Shown here piece by piece: positions 52,920-61,891 of a stretch of 64,000 bases of DNA; positions within the stretch are counted from its first letter, which is position 1; every line of letters begins with the position of its first letter. Source of the DNA: SAR86 cluster bacterium (GTDB lineage Bacteria > Pseudomonadota > Gammaproteobacteria > Magnimaribacterales > Magnimaribacteraceae); the NCBI GenBank assembly GCA_029268615.1, contig JAQWNM010000009.1:1-64000 (forward strand), in the 5' to 3' direction. Below the pieces are notes generated by a model. It did not search any database. It worked only from the letters and a program-made list of their open reading frames with translations, and was not told where the DNA came from. Both the position numbers and the translations under genes were made by a program.

Positions 52920-53492
52920 ATGTCAGGCAAAGATATAGGTTCTGATTATAAAGATAAAATTCTTTGCTTTTCCCCTACGGAAGAAGAAACCTCTTATTTC
53001 TCTAAAAGCCTGATATATATATGCGAGCATAGCGATGAAGGTACTCTTGGTCTTATCATTAACCGGCCATTACAAATTAGCATGACTGATTTCTTTAAAA
53101 GTATGAATATAAAAATTCTTGGTTCTTTGTCACAGGACTTTCTTCTTATGGGAGGACCGGTCAACCCTGGAGCTGTTTTTATTTTGCACAGCGCTGATAC
53201 AGAATGGGAGTCAACAATGCCCATAAATAAAGATGTGAGCTTAAGCACCTCCATAGATATATTGCGAGCCATTGCAAATGGAGACGGTCCGGCAGATTAT
53301 CTAATTACTTTAGGGTATACAGGTTGGGTTCAAGAACAATTAGAACAAGAGATTCTTGAAAATGCTTGGCTTGTAGCTCCTAGTAACTATAAAGTACTCT
53401 TTAAAATGAACCCTGAAGACAAGATTCGAGGGGTATCTGAAGTATTGGGATTTGATATTCAAATGGTTAGCCCTAAACCAGGTAAAGCTTAA
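52920..53492 (+). CDS. YqgE/AlgH family protein (UPF0301)
   Basis: 190 residues. The segments YICEHSDEGTLGLIINRPL, LLMGGPVNPGAVFILH, DILRAIANGDGP and LGYTGWVQEQLEQEI are the family hallmarks. The molecular function is unknown; AlgH in Pseudomonas affects gene expression and YqgE is widespread. It lies between the Nudix gene and the SGNH lipoprotein gene, 4 nt before the latter's ATG. Confidence 0.92.
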   Translation: MSGKDIGSDYKDKILCFSPTEEETSYFSKSLIYICEHSDEGTLGLIINRPLQISMTDFFKSMNIKILGSLSQDFLLMGGPVNPGAVFILHSADTEWESTMPINKDVSLSTSIDILRAIANGDGPADYLITLGYTGWVQEQLEQEILENAWLVAPSNYKVLFKMNPEDKIRGVSEVLGFDIQMVSPKPGKA

Positions 53493-53496
53493 TAGA

Positions 53497-54288
53497 ATGA
53501 AATTTATACACTTTCTACTAATTATTTTTTTAATCATGTCTTGTTCTGACGATTCATTCAACACGCTGACTGATCAAGAATATGAAAAAAGAATTTTAGA
53601 GGAAGCAACAATTTTAAATACAACTCTCACAAAAACAGAAATAAAAGAAAGAATTGATGAATTAAGAAAATACAGTGATATGAATAGATTTGATGATGAT
53701 ATTTCTAAATTTGTATTTGAAGATTCTAAAAAAATGCCGCCTCTGAATTCTTTTCTCTTTATAGGAAGTTCAAGCATAAGATACTGGGAATCCCTTAAGG
53801 AAGATATGGCACCATTTTTAGTGATTAACAGAGGCTTTGGTGGAGCCCATATTGCGCATGTAAACAAGCATTTCAGTAATATAGTTGAGCCTTATATGCC
53901 CAAAGCTATAATTTTTTTCTGTGGGAGTAATGATATAAATGCTCTTAAGAACCCCATGAAAGTAGTTGAAGAATTCAGAGATTTTTATGCCAAAACTCAG
54001 TTAGCTTTTGAAGACACAAAAGTCTTTGTTATTAGCATTAAACCGTCCATTGCACGTGATCATCAAAGAAAAAAACAAAATCTTTGGAATGAAGCAGTGA
54101 GGAGGTTTGCCAAAAACGAAGAAAATCTTGTTTTCATTGATATCGTTCCAAGCATGATGACTGATGGGAAAGCTAACCCTGTTTTTTTTACTGAAGATGG
54201 TTTGCACATGAATAAAGAAGGGTATGCACTTTGGACTAAGACAGTTAAACCAATTCTTAAAGAGCACTTTGAAGGAGAAACATTGTGA
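53497..54288 (+). CDS. SGNH/GDSL-type lipoprotein hydrolase
   Basis: 263 residues from the ATG at 53497. An upstream in-frame start (53452) would overlap AlgH and spoil a perfect lipoprotein signal ending FLIMSC. Block I is FIGSSSIRYWES with the nucleophile Ser, block II GFGGAHIAHV, block III CGSNDINAL, and block V EDGLHMNKEGYALW with the Asp-x-x-His pair. Lipidated SGNH esterases act on acyl or acetyl esters at the envelope. The stop overlaps the DsbD/ScsB-like start as GTGA. Confidence 0.87.
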   Translation: MKFIHFLLIIFLIMSCSDDSFNTLTDQEYEKRILEEATILNTTLTKTEIKERIDELRKYSDMNRFDDDISKFVFEDSKKMPPLNSFLFIGSSSIRYWESLKEDMAPFLVINRGFGGAHIAHVNKHFSNIVEPYMPKAIIFFCGSNDINALKNPMKVVEEFRDFYAKTQLAFEDTKVFVISIKPSIARDHQRKKQNLWNEAVRRFAKNEENLVFIDIVPSMMTDGKANPVFFTEDGLHMNKEGYALWTKTVKPILKEHFEGETL

Positions 54289-56339
54289 TAAGACTAAGAT
54301 CCTTAATTTCAAAATTTTATATTCTAATACTTTTAGGTTTAGCTTATGTTCCTTCCATGCAGGCTTATGAGTATCAGGATGCAGGTGAGTCTAGTATTGA
54401 AATAATTACAGAATCTAAAACACTAGTAGCAGGGGATGATCTTCTCATAGGTCTCAAATTTAAACTGAACCCTGGTTGGCATACCTATTGGAAAAACCCT
54501 GGTGATGCTGGTGAAGGTGCATCTATAACATGGACTTTACCAGACGGAGTAAATGCATCAGATATCCTTTGGCCAGGGCCGGAGACAATTCCTGTTGATC
54601 CATTAATGACTTTTGGTTACGAAGATGAAGTCATCTTGCTGACCCAAATATCTTCTGATCAGGATATAGACTTCCCTATCAACCTTTCAACAAAAGTAAG
54701 TTGGTTTACATGCAAGGATATTTGCATACCCCAAGAAGCAGAAGTAGATATTCAGATTATCGAAGGACAAAAAACCACGACTAAAAATACTCTCATCTTA
54801 GAAAAAGTATTAAATAGTTTATCCAAACCTTTTCCCTATGAATATAGATTAGAAGAACTTGATAATAATTACTTCCTGCAATTTCAATTTGATAAACCAG
54901 GTAACATTGTAGAAAGTTATTTTTTTCCTGAAGACTATGGAGTTATTAATTATTCAAAAATTCAAAATATTGAAAAAAACAATCTGAGCGTAAGTTTAGA
55001 ATTACCAATAGCAGATAACCAATCAGATCAGAAATTTTTAAAGGGCGTTCTATATATTCAAGAAATTGATAGCGTAAATTATTATGCAATAAAGAGTCCT
55101 TTAACAAATCAACCTGATAAAGGATTAGATCAATCCATAGGAGTCTTAACAGCAATTTTCTTTGCTTTTATAGGGGGCCTAATTCTTAATGTCATGCCGT
55201 GCGTATTCCCTATTCTATCTATCAAAATACTAAGCTTTATTGAGCAAAGCGATGGTTCAAGAAAAAAATTAGCTCAACATGGACTAATTTTTTCAGCAGG
55301 AGTCTTGTTTACTTTTCTGTTAATTGCAGGTTTATTACTGGCTATCAAGTCAACGGGGGAGTCAATTGGATGGGGTTATCAACTTCAATCTCCTATTGTT
55401 GTCTCAATATTAATTTACCTTTTTACTGCAATAGGAATTGTGTTTATGAATAACTTAGCAATAGGAGGTCAATTAGCGCAACTTGGAGGATTGACAAAAA
55501 ATTCGTCAGACCTTGGATCTTCTTTTTTTACTGGAATGTTGGCTGTCATTGTTGCTTCCCCTTGCACTGCACCTTTTATGGGCTCTGCTTTGGGCTTAGC
55601 TCTATTACAACCAGGCTTGTCCTCAATATCTATATTTGTAGGATTAGGTCTTGGTTTTTCTGCACCTTATTTAATCTTAAGTTTCAATCCATCTCTCTTA
55701 AAATCTCTTCCGAAACCAGGAGAGTGGATGGAAACCATGAAACAATTTATGGCATTTCCAATGTGGGCGTCGGCTATTTGGCTTCTTTGGGTTCTTAGCG
55801 GTCAAGTTGAGATTCTTTCAGTTATTTTAGTCCTTTTAGGCGCTCTAATTATTTCAGTAGGTCTATGGATCTTAGAAAAGACTCAATTAACAACTGGTTA
55901 TAAGAAAAGATTTGCGCAATTCTTTGCTTTGATTCTTGTTGTTTTTTCAATATGGCTTATTCCAACTGAGTATAGGAATAATGAGGCTTCATCTTTAAAT
56001 AGTAATTTTTATACTCCTGAAAAAGTATCTGCACTTCGTCAAGAAAATAAATCTATATTCTTAAATTTTACTGCTGATTGGTGTATTACTTGCAAAGTAA
56101 ATGAAGCAGTTGCCCTTAGTAGACAAAATGTTAAAAGTACTTTAACAGACAGAGAAATAACCTATTTAAAAGCAGACTGGACAAAAAAAGATGCTGTGAT
56201 TGCAAATAAACTTGCTGAGTATGGCCGAACAGGAGTACCTTTATACCTGTTATTTTCAAAAGGAAAAGAGCCGATAATTTTGCCTGAGATTCTAACTGAA
56301 GATATTTTGATGAAATATCTTATGGAGGTCCCGAAATGA
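54285..56339 (+). CDS. ScsB/DsbD-like protein-disulfide reductase
   Basis: 684 residues from a GTG start overlapping the previous stop. A signal peptide (about 1-28) precedes a ScsB-type N-terminal domain with WHTYWKNPGDAGEG and the redox pair in WFTCKDICIPQE. Eight membrane helices (about 280-560) carry NVMPCVFPILS and VASPCTAPFMGSALG, the two transmembrane Cys of DsbD. The C-terminal thioredoxin domain has WCITC (C600, C603). It moves reducing power from cytoplasmic thioredoxin to periplasmic acceptors. The likely acceptor is the coupled redoxin downstream. Confidence 0.88.
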   Translation: MIRLRSLISKFYILILLGLAYVPSMQAYEYQDAGESSIEIITESKTLVAGDDLLIGLKFKLNPGWHTYWKNPGDAGEGASITWTLPDGVNASDILWPGPETIPVDPLMTFGYEDEVILLTQISSDQDIDFPINLSTKVSWFTCKDICIPQEAEVDIQIIEGQKTTTKNTLILEKVLNSLSKPFPYEYRLEELDNNYFLQFQFDKPGNIVESYFFPEDYGVINYSKIQNIEKNNLSVSLELPIADNQSDQKFLKGVLYIQEIDSVNYYAIKSPLTNQPDKGLDQSIGVLTAIFFAFIGGLILNVMPCVFPILSIKILSFIEQSDGSRKKLAQHGLIFSAGVLFTFLLIAGLLLAIKSTGESIGWGYQLQSPIVVSILIYLFTAIGIVFMNNLAIGGQLAQLGGLTKNSSDLGSSFFTGMLAVIVASPCTAPFMGSALGLALLQPGLSSISIFVGLGLGFSAPYLILSFNPSLLKSLPKPGEWMETMKQFMAFPMWASAIWLLWVLSGQVEILSVILVLLGALIISVGLWILEKTQLTTGYKKRFAQFFALILVVFSIWLIPTEYRNNEASSLNSNFYTPEKVSALRQENKSIFLNFTADWCITCKVNEAVALSRQNVKSTLTDREITYLKADWTKKDAVIANKLAEYGRTGVPLYLLFSKGKEPIILPEILTEDILMKYLMEVPK

Positions 56340-56950
56340 AATTTATTAAATTTATTTTATTCTTTTTACTAAGCATTTATTTTACTGCTATTACAGCCAG
56401 CATTAAAACGAATACAGACGCTCCGGAATTTACTTTATTAGATTCATATGGCAAAAAAGTTTCTCTAAGTAAATATAAGGGAAAGACCATAATTCTTGAA
56501 TGGACTAATCATGGATGCCCCTTTGTGGCTAAGCACTATTCATCAGGTAATATGCAAAATACTCAAGACAGAGCCAAAGATTATGGAGCCGTCTGGATTA
56601 GCATCATTTCTTCTGCCGTTGGTACCCAAGGATATGTTACGAATAAAGAAGCTAATGAACTCACTCAATCTAGAAATGCTTCTCCTGATCATGTTCTTTT
56701 TGATGAGGAAGGAACGATCGGAAGACTTTATGATGCTAAGACAACTCCTCACATGTATGTTATTGACCCTCAGGGCTTTCTCAAGTACCAAGGAGCCATA
56801 GACGATGCAGGCGGGAGAGGTTTTATGTCCAAAAACTTACTTAAAGCCAATAATTATGTGTTAAATGCCTTAAATAATTTGACTAATAACCAAGAAATAA
56901 AAGATCACACAACTAAGCCTTACGGTTGTTCAGTAAAATATAAATCTTAA
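56336..56950 (+). CDS. Exported thioredoxin-like redoxin (AhpC/TSA type)
   Basis: 204 residues with a signal peptide (about 1-21). The redoxin fold opens APEFTLLDSYGKKVSLSKYKG. The active segment is NHGCPFVAKHYSS with Cys61 in a CPFV rather than a CxxC arrangement. A second Cys198 lies in the C-terminal GCSVKYKS and could be resolving. cis-Pro is in TTPHMYVIDPQG. It overlaps the ScsB/DsbD-like gene by 4 nt (ATGA), indicating a periplasmic reductase-redoxin pair. Confidence 0.86.
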   Translation: MKFIKFILFFLLSIYFTAITASIKTNTDAPEFTLLDSYGKKVSLSKYKGKTIILEWTNHGCPFVAKHYSSGNMQNTQDRAKDYGAVWISIISSAVGTQGYVTNKEANELTQSRNASPDHVLFDEEGTIGRLYDAKTTPHMYVIDPQGFLKYQGAIDDAGGRGFMSKNLLKANNYVLNALNNLTNNQEIKDHTTKPYGCSVKYKS

Positions 56951-56953
56951 CTG

Positions 56954-57274
56954 TTAGGCTTTAAAAACTTCGCCAAGTTTTTGGCCGAGAGCCATGTCAC
57001 CGTCAAATTTAACTTTGCCTTGCATAAATGCTTGCATTGCTGCCGCTTGATCTCCAGAAAATATTTTTGTTACCGTATCAAAAGTATCAAAAGTTAGAGT
57101 CAAACCTGGCGAGTCATGGGTTCCCTCTTCTATAGTCAATTTCCCATTATTAATATCCACATAGAAATTGGTTAGATCTTCAATATTTAGTTGAATTGTG
57201 GCCTCAATTCCTTCTGCTCCATCTGCATTAAATGAACTTTCCAATTGTGATTTAATTTCATCAAATGTTGCCAT
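56954..57274 (-). CDS. SCP2 sterol-binding domain protein
   Basis: 106 residues, a single SCP2 domain with no signal. IQLNIEDLTNFYVDINNGKLTI outlines strands 2-3, and LTLTFDTFDTVTKIFSGDQAAAMQAFMQGKVKFDGD outlines the rest in order. Such proteins bind lipids or fatty acyl-CoA in the cytosol. It fits the lipid-oriented content of the window. It is monocistronic and convergent with the redoxin. Confidence 0.88.
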   Translation of the reverse strand: MATFDEIKSQLESSFNADGAEGIEATIQLNIEDLTNFYVDINNGKLTIEEGTHDSPGLTLTFDTFDTVTKIFSGDQAAAMQAFMQGKVKFDGDMALGQKLGEVFKA

Positions 57275-57354
57275 ATTTATTCTCCGCTATTTATTTAATC
57301 TATTCTTACACACAATACTCCTCAAATAAATCTCAAAAATAAAAGGTGATTTAA

Positions 57355-57397
57355 TCTTGAGACATATATATCAAGAATAATGTTAGAATAGTTCTAA
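57355..57397 (+). promoter_or_regulatory. Two inverted repeats in the pyrB upstream region
   Basis: TCTTGA (57355-57360) and TCAAGA (57371-57376) form 6-bp arms around a 10-nt spacer. TTAGAA (57383-57388) and TTCTAA (57392-57397) form a perfect 6-3-6 palindrome. The TAGAAT inside the second could serve as a -10. No open leader peptide or U-tract typical of pyrB attenuation is seen. The role is inferred. Confidence 0.3.
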
Positions 57398-57414
57398 GTT
57401 CATAAAAAAATATA

Positions 57415-58428
57415 TTGAATTTTAGCGGTAACCATATTCTATCAATAGATCAATTCGAAAGATCTGACATCGAGACACTCTTCTCTGTTGCTAAAGAATT
57501 AGAACCTTTTGCCTTAAAAAAGAAAGTAACTAGGGTGCTAGAAGGCGCCATATTAGGAAATATGTTTTTTGAACCCAGCACGAGAACTCGTATCAGCTTT
57601 GGTTCAGCATTTAACTTACTTGGTGGAGCTGTAAGGGAAACAACCGAAGTAGGCTCCTCGTCTTTAGTTAAAGGAGAATCTTTGGTAGATACGGCTCAAG
57701 TTCTTAGTGGATATAGCGATATTATTGTTATGAGACATCCAGAAACTAACTCCGTAAAAGAGTTCTCTGAAGCTAGTAGAGTTCCTGTTATAAATGGAGG
57801 AGATGGTTCAAATGAACACCCTACCCAAGCATTATTAGATCTTTTTACCATACAGCAGGAATTAACAACCAATAATAAGAATATTGATTCTCTTAGAATA
57901 GCTCTTGTGGGTGATTTAAAATATGGAAGAGCTGTCCATTCGTTATGCAAAGTATTGTCACTCTATGAAAATGTTTCATTTAATCTCATCTCTCCTGATG
58001 GACTAAGACTTCCAGAAGAGTACAAAGATCTTTTAATGACCAGAGGTATTGCCATAGAAGAAACAGAAAATCTAGAAAAAGGAATTTCCGAAGTTGATAT
58101 TATTTACATGACTAGAATTCAAGAAGAAAGATTCAAAAATAAACAAGAAGCTAAAAAATATAAAGGTCTATTAAGCTTAAATAAGAATATTTATACCCAG
58201 AACTGCGAACCAAACACAGTGATCATGCACCCTCTTCCCAGAGATTCAAGAAAAGATGCAAATGAACTTAATGCAGATCTTTACAATAATCCAAACCTTG
58301 CGATTTATAGGCAAGCAGACAATGGAGTGCTGATTAGGATGGCTCTTTTTGCTCTTGTTTTAGATGTTGTTGATGAAATTGATACTAATACCAGGGACGT
58401 AAATTGGTACACACCATCTAAGTCTTGA
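57415..58428 (+). CDS. pyrB: Aspartate carbamoyltransferase catalytic subunit
   Basis: 337 residues beginning with TTG. The carbamoyl-phosphate loop is FFEPSTRTRISF (about 55-66). The segment GSSSLVKGESLVDTAQVL has the mobile-loop Ser/Lys. HPTQALLDLFTI and HPLPRDSRKDANEL are the aspartate-side motifs. It catalyses the first committed step of pyrimidine synthesis. Neither pyrI nor pyrC is adjacent. It is slightly longer than E. coli PyrB (311) owing to its C-terminal extension. Confidence 0.93.
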   Translation: MNFSGNHILSIDQFERSDIETLFSVAKELEPFALKKKVTRVLEGAILGNMFFEPSTRTRISFGSAFNLLGGAVRETTEVGSSSLVKGESLVDTAQVLSGYSDIIVMRHPETNSVKEFSEASRVPVINGGDGSNEHPTQALLDLFTIQQELTTNNKNIDSLRIALVGDLKYGRAVHSLCKVLSLYENVSFNLISPDGLRLPEEYKDLLMTRGIAIEETENLEKGISEVDIIYMTRIQEERFKNKQEAKKYKGLLSLNKNIYTQNCEPNTVIMHPLPRDSRKDANELNADLYNNPNLAIYRQADNGVLIRMALFALVLDVVDEIDTNTRDVNWYTPSKS

Positions 58429-59592
58429 TTAAGCCAGGGCTTGGTTTAAGTCATCTAGCAAATCATCTAAAGATTCTATACCAACTGAAATACGGACCAA
58501 GCCATCTACAACCCCTATTTCTTCTCTAAGTTTTTTTGGCATTGAAGCATGAGTCATGATGGCTGGATGTTCTATTAGACTCTCTACTCCTCCTAGACTT
58601 TCTGCCAATGAAAATATATTGGTCCTTTCTAAAAATTGAGAAGCTTTTTCTAATCCGCCTTTAATAATAATTGTGATCATACCCCCGAATAAAGGCATTT
58701 GTTTTCTTGCTATATCATTCTGAGGATGACTTTCTAATCCAGGGTAAATTACTTTCTCAATAGATTCATGCTTTTCAAGGAATTGAGCAATGGCCAAAGC
58801 ATTTTTACAATGACACTCCATCCTTACTGCTAACGTTTTTAAGCTGCGTAAGACTAAAAAGCTATCGAACGGTCCCATGACAGCACCAATGGCATTAGCT
58901 AAAAAAGTCATTTCCTTGGTTAAATCTTCTCTAGAAGGAGAAGTAACAACCATACCTCCAATTACATCTGAATGACCATTTAAATACTTAGTAGCAGAAT
59001 GCACGACGATATCAAAACCTAAATCAAGAGGTTTTTGGAGATAAGGAGAGCAAAAGGTATTATCGCATACAGATATTAGATTATGTTTCTTTGCAAAATT
59101 ACTTATCTCTTTGAGATCTACTATCTTTAATAAAGGATTTGTTGGAGATTCAACCCAAATCATTTTAGTATTAGGTTGAAGAGACGCTTCAAGATTTTCC
59201 AAAGAGCTTAAATCAGTAAAAGTAAAATCAAGACCAGAAGATCTTTTTTTTACGTCTTGAAATAGCCTGTATGTTCCTCCATAAAGATCATCCATTGCAA
59301 TGACATGATCTCCTGAACTTAAAATTTCTAAGATAGTAGACATTGCTGCCAAGCCCGAAGAGAAGGCAAAGCCAGATTCGCCATTTTCTAAAGAAGCCAT
59401 ACAATCTTCTAAAGCTTTTCTAGTTGGATTTCCGCTTCTTGAATAGTCATAACCTTTGTGCACTCCAGGACTCTCTTGCACATAAGTTGAAGTAGCAAAA
59501 ATTGGAGTCATGATGGCTCCAGTTGAAGGGTCAGGCTCTTGTCCGTCATGAATAGCCCTAGTTTCAAAACCTTGTTTATTTTTTTTACTCAT
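58429..59592 (-). CDS. Cys/Met-metabolism PLP enzyme (cystathionine gamma-lyase/synthase type)
   Basis: 387 residues from the ATG at 59592; a TTG at 59601 would extend it by three. The PLP Lys is in HSATKYLNGHSD. FETRAIHDGQEPDPSTGA and YSRSGNPTRKALE are the N-terminal hallmarks, and FSLAESLGGVESLIEHPAIMTH the C-terminal one. Coupling to a cystathionine beta-synthase gene suggests cystathionine gamma-lyase activity completing homocysteine-to-cysteine transsulfuration; gamma-synthase or beta-lyase remains possible. It lies 5 nt after the synthase stop. Confidence 0.9.
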   Translation of the reverse strand: MSKKNKQGFETRAIHDGQEPDPSTGAIMTPIFATSTYVQESPGVHKGYDYSRSGNPTRKALEDCMASLENGESGFAFSSGLAAMSTILEILSSGDHVIAMDDLYGGTYRLFQDVKKRSSGLDFTFTDLSSLENLEASLQPNTKMIWVESPTNPLLKIVDLKEISNFAKKHNLISVCDNTFCSPYLQKPLDLGFDIVVHSATKYLNGHSDVIGGMVVTSPSREDLTKEMTFLANAIGAVMGPFDSFLVLRSLKTLAVRMECHCKNALAIAQFLEKHESIEKVIYPGLESHPQNDIARKQMPLFGGMITIIIKGGLEKASQFLERTNIFSLAESLGGVESLIEHPAIMTHASMPKKLREEIGVVDGLVRISVGIESLDDLLDDLNQALA

Positions 59593-59597
59593 TTCTA

Positions 59598-60965
59598 TCA
59601 ATCAGGCCTCATTTTATTTCTATATCTGTTTATTAGATCTACCTTAGTTATAAAACCTAAGAAAATATCATTATCCATAATAATAGCTACTTTTCCTTGT
59701 TTCAGTATAGGCATGATACTTTGTTCTTTCTCATTTACCTGAAAAGACTCAAGTTGAGTAACCATAAAAGACTCAACCTTTGTTTGAAAATTATTTTTAT
59801 TTCCTTCGAGAGAGAAGAGTAAATCTTCTTCATCTACTATCCCAACTATTTGAGAATCTTTTAATACTGGGAGTTGCGAGACATCCAAACTTCTCATTCT
59901 GTTGTATGCAATTAATAATGTATCCGATGGCGACACACTAAGCATCTGATTCAAATCTGCCCTTCTATTTATTAAATCTAATAAATTTCCATGCGTCTTT
60001 TTATTAGTCAGATTATTATCAAAAAGCCAAGATTGATTGAATGCTTTGGAAAGATACTTATTCCCTGTATCGCAAATAAATGTCACTACTCTTTTAGGCG
60101 AGGTTTGTTTTTGACACCATTTTATAGCCCCTGCCAGCAAAGTGCCACTTGAAGAACCGCCTAAAATACCTTCATTTACAAGGAGTTTATTCAAAGTCGT
60201 AAAAGCATCTAGGTCTGAGACAGTGACAGCATCGTCTAATTTATTTAGATTTAAATTTGGTGGAATAAAATCTTCTCCAATACCTTCAACCAACCAACTC
60301 CCTCCTTCATATTTAAAATTTCCATTTTTTACCGCATCTGCTATTACTGAACCCTCTGGGTCAGCAACTACCATTTGGATGGAGTTATCTTTAACTTTCA
60401 AGAATTCTGCTAACCCTGTCAAGGTACCTCCTGAACCTACTCCAGCCACAACTGCGTCAAGCCTACCCTCCATTTGGTTCCATATCTCTGGACCTGTTGT
60501 AGTTTCATGCGCCAAGGGATTAGCAGGATTACTGAATTGATCCGCTATGAAAGAATCTGGTGTTTCTTCGGCAATTTTCTTTGCTAAATCTTGGTAATAT
60601 TCAGGATGTCCTATTGCAACATCAGATCTAGTTAAAATAATCTCTGCTCCCAATCCTTCTAAATGTAAGATCTTTTCCCTGCTCATTTTGTCAGGAATAA
60701 CTAAAATAATCTTATAACCCTTTAAAGCAGCTACTAGAGCTAAACCAATCCCAGTATTTCCTGCGGTTGCTTCAATTATGGTTCCGCCGGGTTTAAGATT
60801 GCCAGACTTTTCTGCCTCTTCAATAATAGAAAGTCCAATTCGATCTTTAATGGATCCACCTGGATTCTGGCATTCTAATTTAACATATAGATCACATAAG
60901 CCGGTATCAAAAGTTGAAAGTTTTAGTATGGGGGTATTTCCAATCAGATCTAATATTGAATTCAT
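59598..60965 (-). CDS. Cystathionine beta-synthase with C-terminal CBS pair
   Basis: 455 residues. The fold-type II PLP domain (1-320) has NPGGSIKDR with the Schiff-base Lys40, EATAGNTGIGLAL and GSGGTLTGLAEF, and the phosphate loop GGSSSGTLL. The tandem CBS domains (about 335-455) have LPVLKDSQIVGIVDEEDLL and IIMDNDIFLGFITKVDLINR. It condenses serine and homocysteine; the CBS pair would bind an adenosyl effector. It is coupled to the PLP lyase at 58429. O-acetylserine-type cysteine synthase is a less likely alternative because of the CBS pair. Confidence 0.88.
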   Translation of the reverse strand: MNSILDLIGNTPILKLSTFDTGLCDLYVKLECQNPGGSIKDRIGLSIIEEAEKSGNLKPGGTIIEATAGNTGIGLALVAALKGYKIILVIPDKMSREKILHLEGLGAEIILTRSDVAIGHPEYYQDLAKKIAEETPDSFIADQFSNPANPLAHETTTGPEIWNQMEGRLDAVVAGVGSGGTLTGLAEFLKVKDNSIQMVVADPEGSVIADAVKNGNFKYEGGSWLVEGIGEDFIPPNLNLNKLDDAVTVSDLDAFTTLNKLLVNEGILGGSSSGTLLAGAIKWCQKQTSPKRVVTFICDTGNKYLSKAFNQSWLFDNNLTNKKTHGNLLDLINRRADLNQMLSVSPSDTLLIAYNRMRSLDVSQLPVLKDSQIVGIVDEEDLLFSLEGNKNNFQTKVESFMVTQLESFQVNEKEQSIMPILKQGKVAIIMDNDIFLGFITKVDLINRYRNKMRPD

Positions 60966-61003
60966 CCTAAATTCCTATTAAAAGGAATAATTATACCTTG
61001 TAT

Positions 61004-61891
61004 TTAGATATTGATCATTGGGTTATAAGTAACCTTTTCCGGTATTTTTTCTGCTCCTGGAACGCCCCTAGCAATCAAAAAAGGTTTTAATAATTCAATT
61101 GCTTTAGGCTCATCAAAATGCCCAATACTTGGATGAAGGTGGTGGATAAAATGAAGTTGCATAGAGTGATTAATATATCGAGGCATCCAGTGACTCCAAA
61201 ATCTGGTGTCTTTATAACGACCTACATCTAATTGGTAATGTGGGTACCACGAAAAAAATACTGACGTATAAAAAGTACCAATTTTTCTAGGTATCCACCA
61301 TAAGAATAAGGTCTGTAGTGGAAATAGAATTACCAAAATTAATTGCGTTAAACCTAATATACTTGCTGCTATGGATCCTTTCTGAAAGGCCTTAATAAAC
61401 GCCTTGTCATTAGCAAAGTTTTCCATCATAGCGTCATATTTTTGAGCACCATCACACACTTTCAATGCCACTTCTCCTATATTCTTTGAGTCTTTTACAT
61501 CGTAATCAAAATCTTTATCCGGTTGATTAGTGTAGGCGTGATGCTTCATATGTGTGGCTCTCATAATTTCGTATGGAAAGCTAAGGGTAATTAGAGAAAT
61601 ATTTCCGATAAAAGAATCGAGCCATCGTAAATTTGCCTTGCCTCTTGAATAATTTCCATGCTGACTCTCATGCGAAGGCAAATAAGCCATGCAGGCACAT
61701 AAAATGGCAACCACAAAACCAAGCCAAAGAGGTAAAATCTCGTATATCACTAATGGCCATAGAGTAAGCCATATAAGTGCCTGTCCAAGACCTATTGCCA
61801 TCATCTCCCACTGAAATCTTTGGGATAGATTCTTAGCTATTTCCTTTTCTCGCTCAAAGGAAAACTCTGCAGCTATGTCTTCAGATGCCAT
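61004..61891 (-). CDS. Membrane fatty acid desaturase
   Basis: 295 residues from the ATG at 61891, which has AAGAGGG 8 nt upstream; longer starts at 61897 and 61948 lack this spacing. Three histidine boxes are present: HESQHG, HMKHH and, near the C-terminus, HFIHHLHP. Membrane helices occur at about 40-85 and 170-215. It would introduce a double bond using ferredoxin or cytochrome electrons. It overlaps the small membrane protein gene upstream by 19 nt. Confidence 0.86.
   Translation of the reverse strand: MASEDIAAEFSFEREKEIAKNLSQRFQWEMMAIGLGQALIWLTLWPLVIYEILPLWLGFVVAILCACMAYLPSHESQHGNYSRGKANLRWLDSFIGNISLITLSFPYEIMRATHMKHHAYTNQPDKDFDYDVKDSKNIGEVALKVCDGAQKYDAMMENFANDKAFIKAFQKGSIAASILGLTQLILVILFPLQTLFLWWIPRKIGTFYTSVFFSWYPHYQLDVGRYKDTRFWSHWMPRYINHSMQLHFIHHLHPSIGHFDEPKAIELLKPFLIARGVPGAEKIPEKVTYNPMINI

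Noticed and set aside
54001-54312. 103-residue minus-strand frame across the SGNH/ScsB junction
   Set aside because: It covers two well-supported genes and has no motif.
56496-56801. 101-residue frame inside the redoxin gene in another phase
   Set aside because: The redoxin frame carries the signal peptide and active-site motif; the alternative is composition-driven.
60142-60540. 132-residue plus-strand frame opposite the cystathionine beta-synthase gene
   Set aside because: Shadow frame of a clear PLP enzyme; low-complexity Pro/Ser content and no Shine-Dalgarno.
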